A stretch of 64,000 nt of DNA from Blastococcus sp. Marseille-P5729. GTDB taxonomy: Bacteria > Actinomycetota > Actinomycetes > Mycobacteriales > Antricoccaceae. Where the stretch lies: the NCBI RefSeq assembly GCF_900292035.1, contig NZ_OMPO01000001.1, forward strand, positions 124,001 to 188,000. Direction: 5' to 3'. Position 1 is the stretch's first letter; each line of letters starts with the position of its first letter. The position numbers and the translations under genes were made by a program. The notes under the pieces are model-generated. The model was not told the DNA's origin. It did no database searches and worked only from the letters and a program-made list of their open reading frames with translations. Shown one piece after another: positions 63,119 to 64,000 of the stretch.

Positions 63119-64000
63119 TCAGGCAGGCACGGAGGCGGCCCCTTGGGGCAGGAAGCGCTTCCCGTTGATCTTCTCGCTGATGCCCTCGCGGTCGAGGTAC
63201 GGCGTGATCCCGCCATTCCAGAACGGCCAGCCGGCACCGAGGATCATGCACAGGTCGATGTCCTGCGGACCGGCGACCACACCCTCGTCGAGCATCATCG
63301 CGATCTCCTCGGCGAGCGCCTCGAGCGCGCGCTGCTTGACCTCGTCACCGGACAGCTGGGCCGACCCCTGCTCCCAGAGCGCCTGCACCTCGGGATCGAT
63401 CGTCTGCTGGCCCTGCTCGTCCCACTGGTAGACCGCCTGCTTGCCGGCCTCGACGAACGCGGTCATGTTCTTCGATACGCCGAAGCGCTCGGGGAAGGCC
63501 TCGTGCATCGTCTCGGCGGTGTGCAACGCGACGGCGGGGCCGACCAGCTGCAGCAGCACCATCGGGCTCATCGGCAGGCCGAGCGAGTCCAGCGACGTGT
63601 CGGCCACGACGAAGTCCGCACCCTCGTCGACGGCGCCGATCACGGTCCCGAGGAAGCGGGTGAGCAGCCGGTTGACGACGAACCCGGGGGAGTCCTTGAC
63701 CAGCACCGACGACTTGCCGAGCTTCTTGCCGGTGCCGAACGCCGTAGCGAGCGTCGCGTCGTCGGTCATCTCGCCCTTGATGATCTCCAGCAGGGGCAGG
63801 ACCGCGACGGGGTTGAAGAAGTGGAAGCCCACGAGGCGCTCGGGATGCTTCAGGTCAGCGGCCATCTCGGTGATCGACAGCGAGGAGGTGTTCGTCGCGA
63901 AGACGCACTCCTCGCTGACCTGCTCCTCGATCGCACCGAAGATCTGCTTCTTCAGCGACAGCTCTTCAAACACCGCCTCGATGACGAAGTCGGCGTCGGA
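63119..64000 (-). CDS. 3-hydroxyacyl-CoA dehydrogenase, FadB-like (5' end outside window)
   Basis: C-terminal 293 residues of a 3-hydroxyacyl-CoA dehydrogenase, probably the multifunctional FadB type of fatty acid beta-oxidation. The NAD-binding domain is cut at base 64000 but shows FVIEAVFEELSLKKQ and TNTSSLSITEMA. The motif HFFNPVAVLPLLEIIKG holds the catalytic His region, followed by DSPGFVVNRLL and the C-terminal helical domain with LGLPMSPMVLLQLVGP. The open frame continues to the window edge, and the amino-terminal enoyl-CoA hydratase part would lie outside. It converges on the hairpin at 63069-63103. Confidence 0.92.
   Translation of the reverse strand, partial: SDADFVIEAVFEELSLKKQIFGAIEEQVSEECVFATNTSSLSITEMAADLKHPERLVGFHFFNPVAVLPLLEIIKGEMTDDATLATAFGTGKKLGKSSVLVKDSPGFVVNRLLTRFLGTVIGAVDEGADFVVADTSLDSLGLPMSPMVLLQLVGPAVALHTAETMHEAFPERFGVSKNMTAFVEAGKQAVYQWDEQGQQTIDPEVQALWEQGSAQLSGDEVKQRALEALAEEIAMMLDEGVVAGPQDIDLCMILGAGWPFWNGGITPYLDREGISEKINGKRFLPQGAASVPA

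Overview
The window is a 64 kb piece of a high-GC actinobacterial chromosome. The evidence is gene content: mycothiol genes (mshA, mshB, mycothione reductase), a SigA/HrdB-type sigma factor with an Ala/Lys-rich N-terminus, F420/LLM oxidoreductases, GarA-type FHA signalling, and two blocks that I recall as syntenic with Mycobacterium tuberculosis (Rv1822-Rv1832 and Rv2689c-Rv2703). GTG starts, ATGA/GTGA overlaps and apparently leaderless promoters are frequent. The exact family cannot be fixed from the sequence.

Layout. 1-3671: two divergent secreted phosphatases (PhoD type, and a purple-acid type with an LAVTG sorting signal) with a candidate PHO box between them. 3727-8822: a MaoC-like protein, then an orphan CoxL-like molybdenum hydroxylase, a yeast-type cytosine deaminase and a CodB-type permease in one run. 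8823-9232: the only gene-poor stretch over 300 bases; it holds a possible gene remnant and a palindromic operator. 9233-12641: ABC-2 exporter plus DesK/DesR-like two-component system. 12646-21762: APH-like kinase, amidase with a GatC-like partner, mshA-mshB, a CoA-transferase pair, TesB thioesterase, LLM oxidoreductase, DUF4126. 21824-29020: mug, a MaoC-type hydratase, then the conserved pgsA-like/DUF881/sbp/DUF881/gcvH/garA/merR/DUF151/merR block. 29017-32918: an EthA-like Baeyer-Villiger monooxygenase and a 2.34 kb IS5-family element with two passenger genes, sitting between the second merR and gcvP. 33015-46518: gcvP, amidase, coaA, mtr, cysE-cysK, an M50-like protease, SRPBCC, a second LLM enzyme, a DEIH helicase. 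46518-59121: the sigA neighbourhood (sigA, ppgK, suhB, cei, DUF4193, DUF3093, dut, DUF3710, OB-fold, DUF3159, ceoC/ceoB, KimA-like transporter, TRAM methyltransferase). 59217-64000: dxs, an OmpR-type two-component system, and the C-terminal part of a FadB-like dehydrogenase.

Functional themes are phosphate scavenging, cytosine salvage, mycothiol redox (MshA and MshB make it, Mtr reduces its disulfide, CysE/CysK supply its cysteine), glycine cleavage (GcvH, GcvP), potassium homeostasis (KimA-like importer with CeoB/CeoC) and isoprenoid supply (Dxs). The most unusual structure is the passenger-bearing IS. Its matching 17-bp ends and TA duplication enclose an SdpI-like gene and a MerR-VOC fusion, and its insertion point lies in what looks like the -10 box of the monooxygenase gene.
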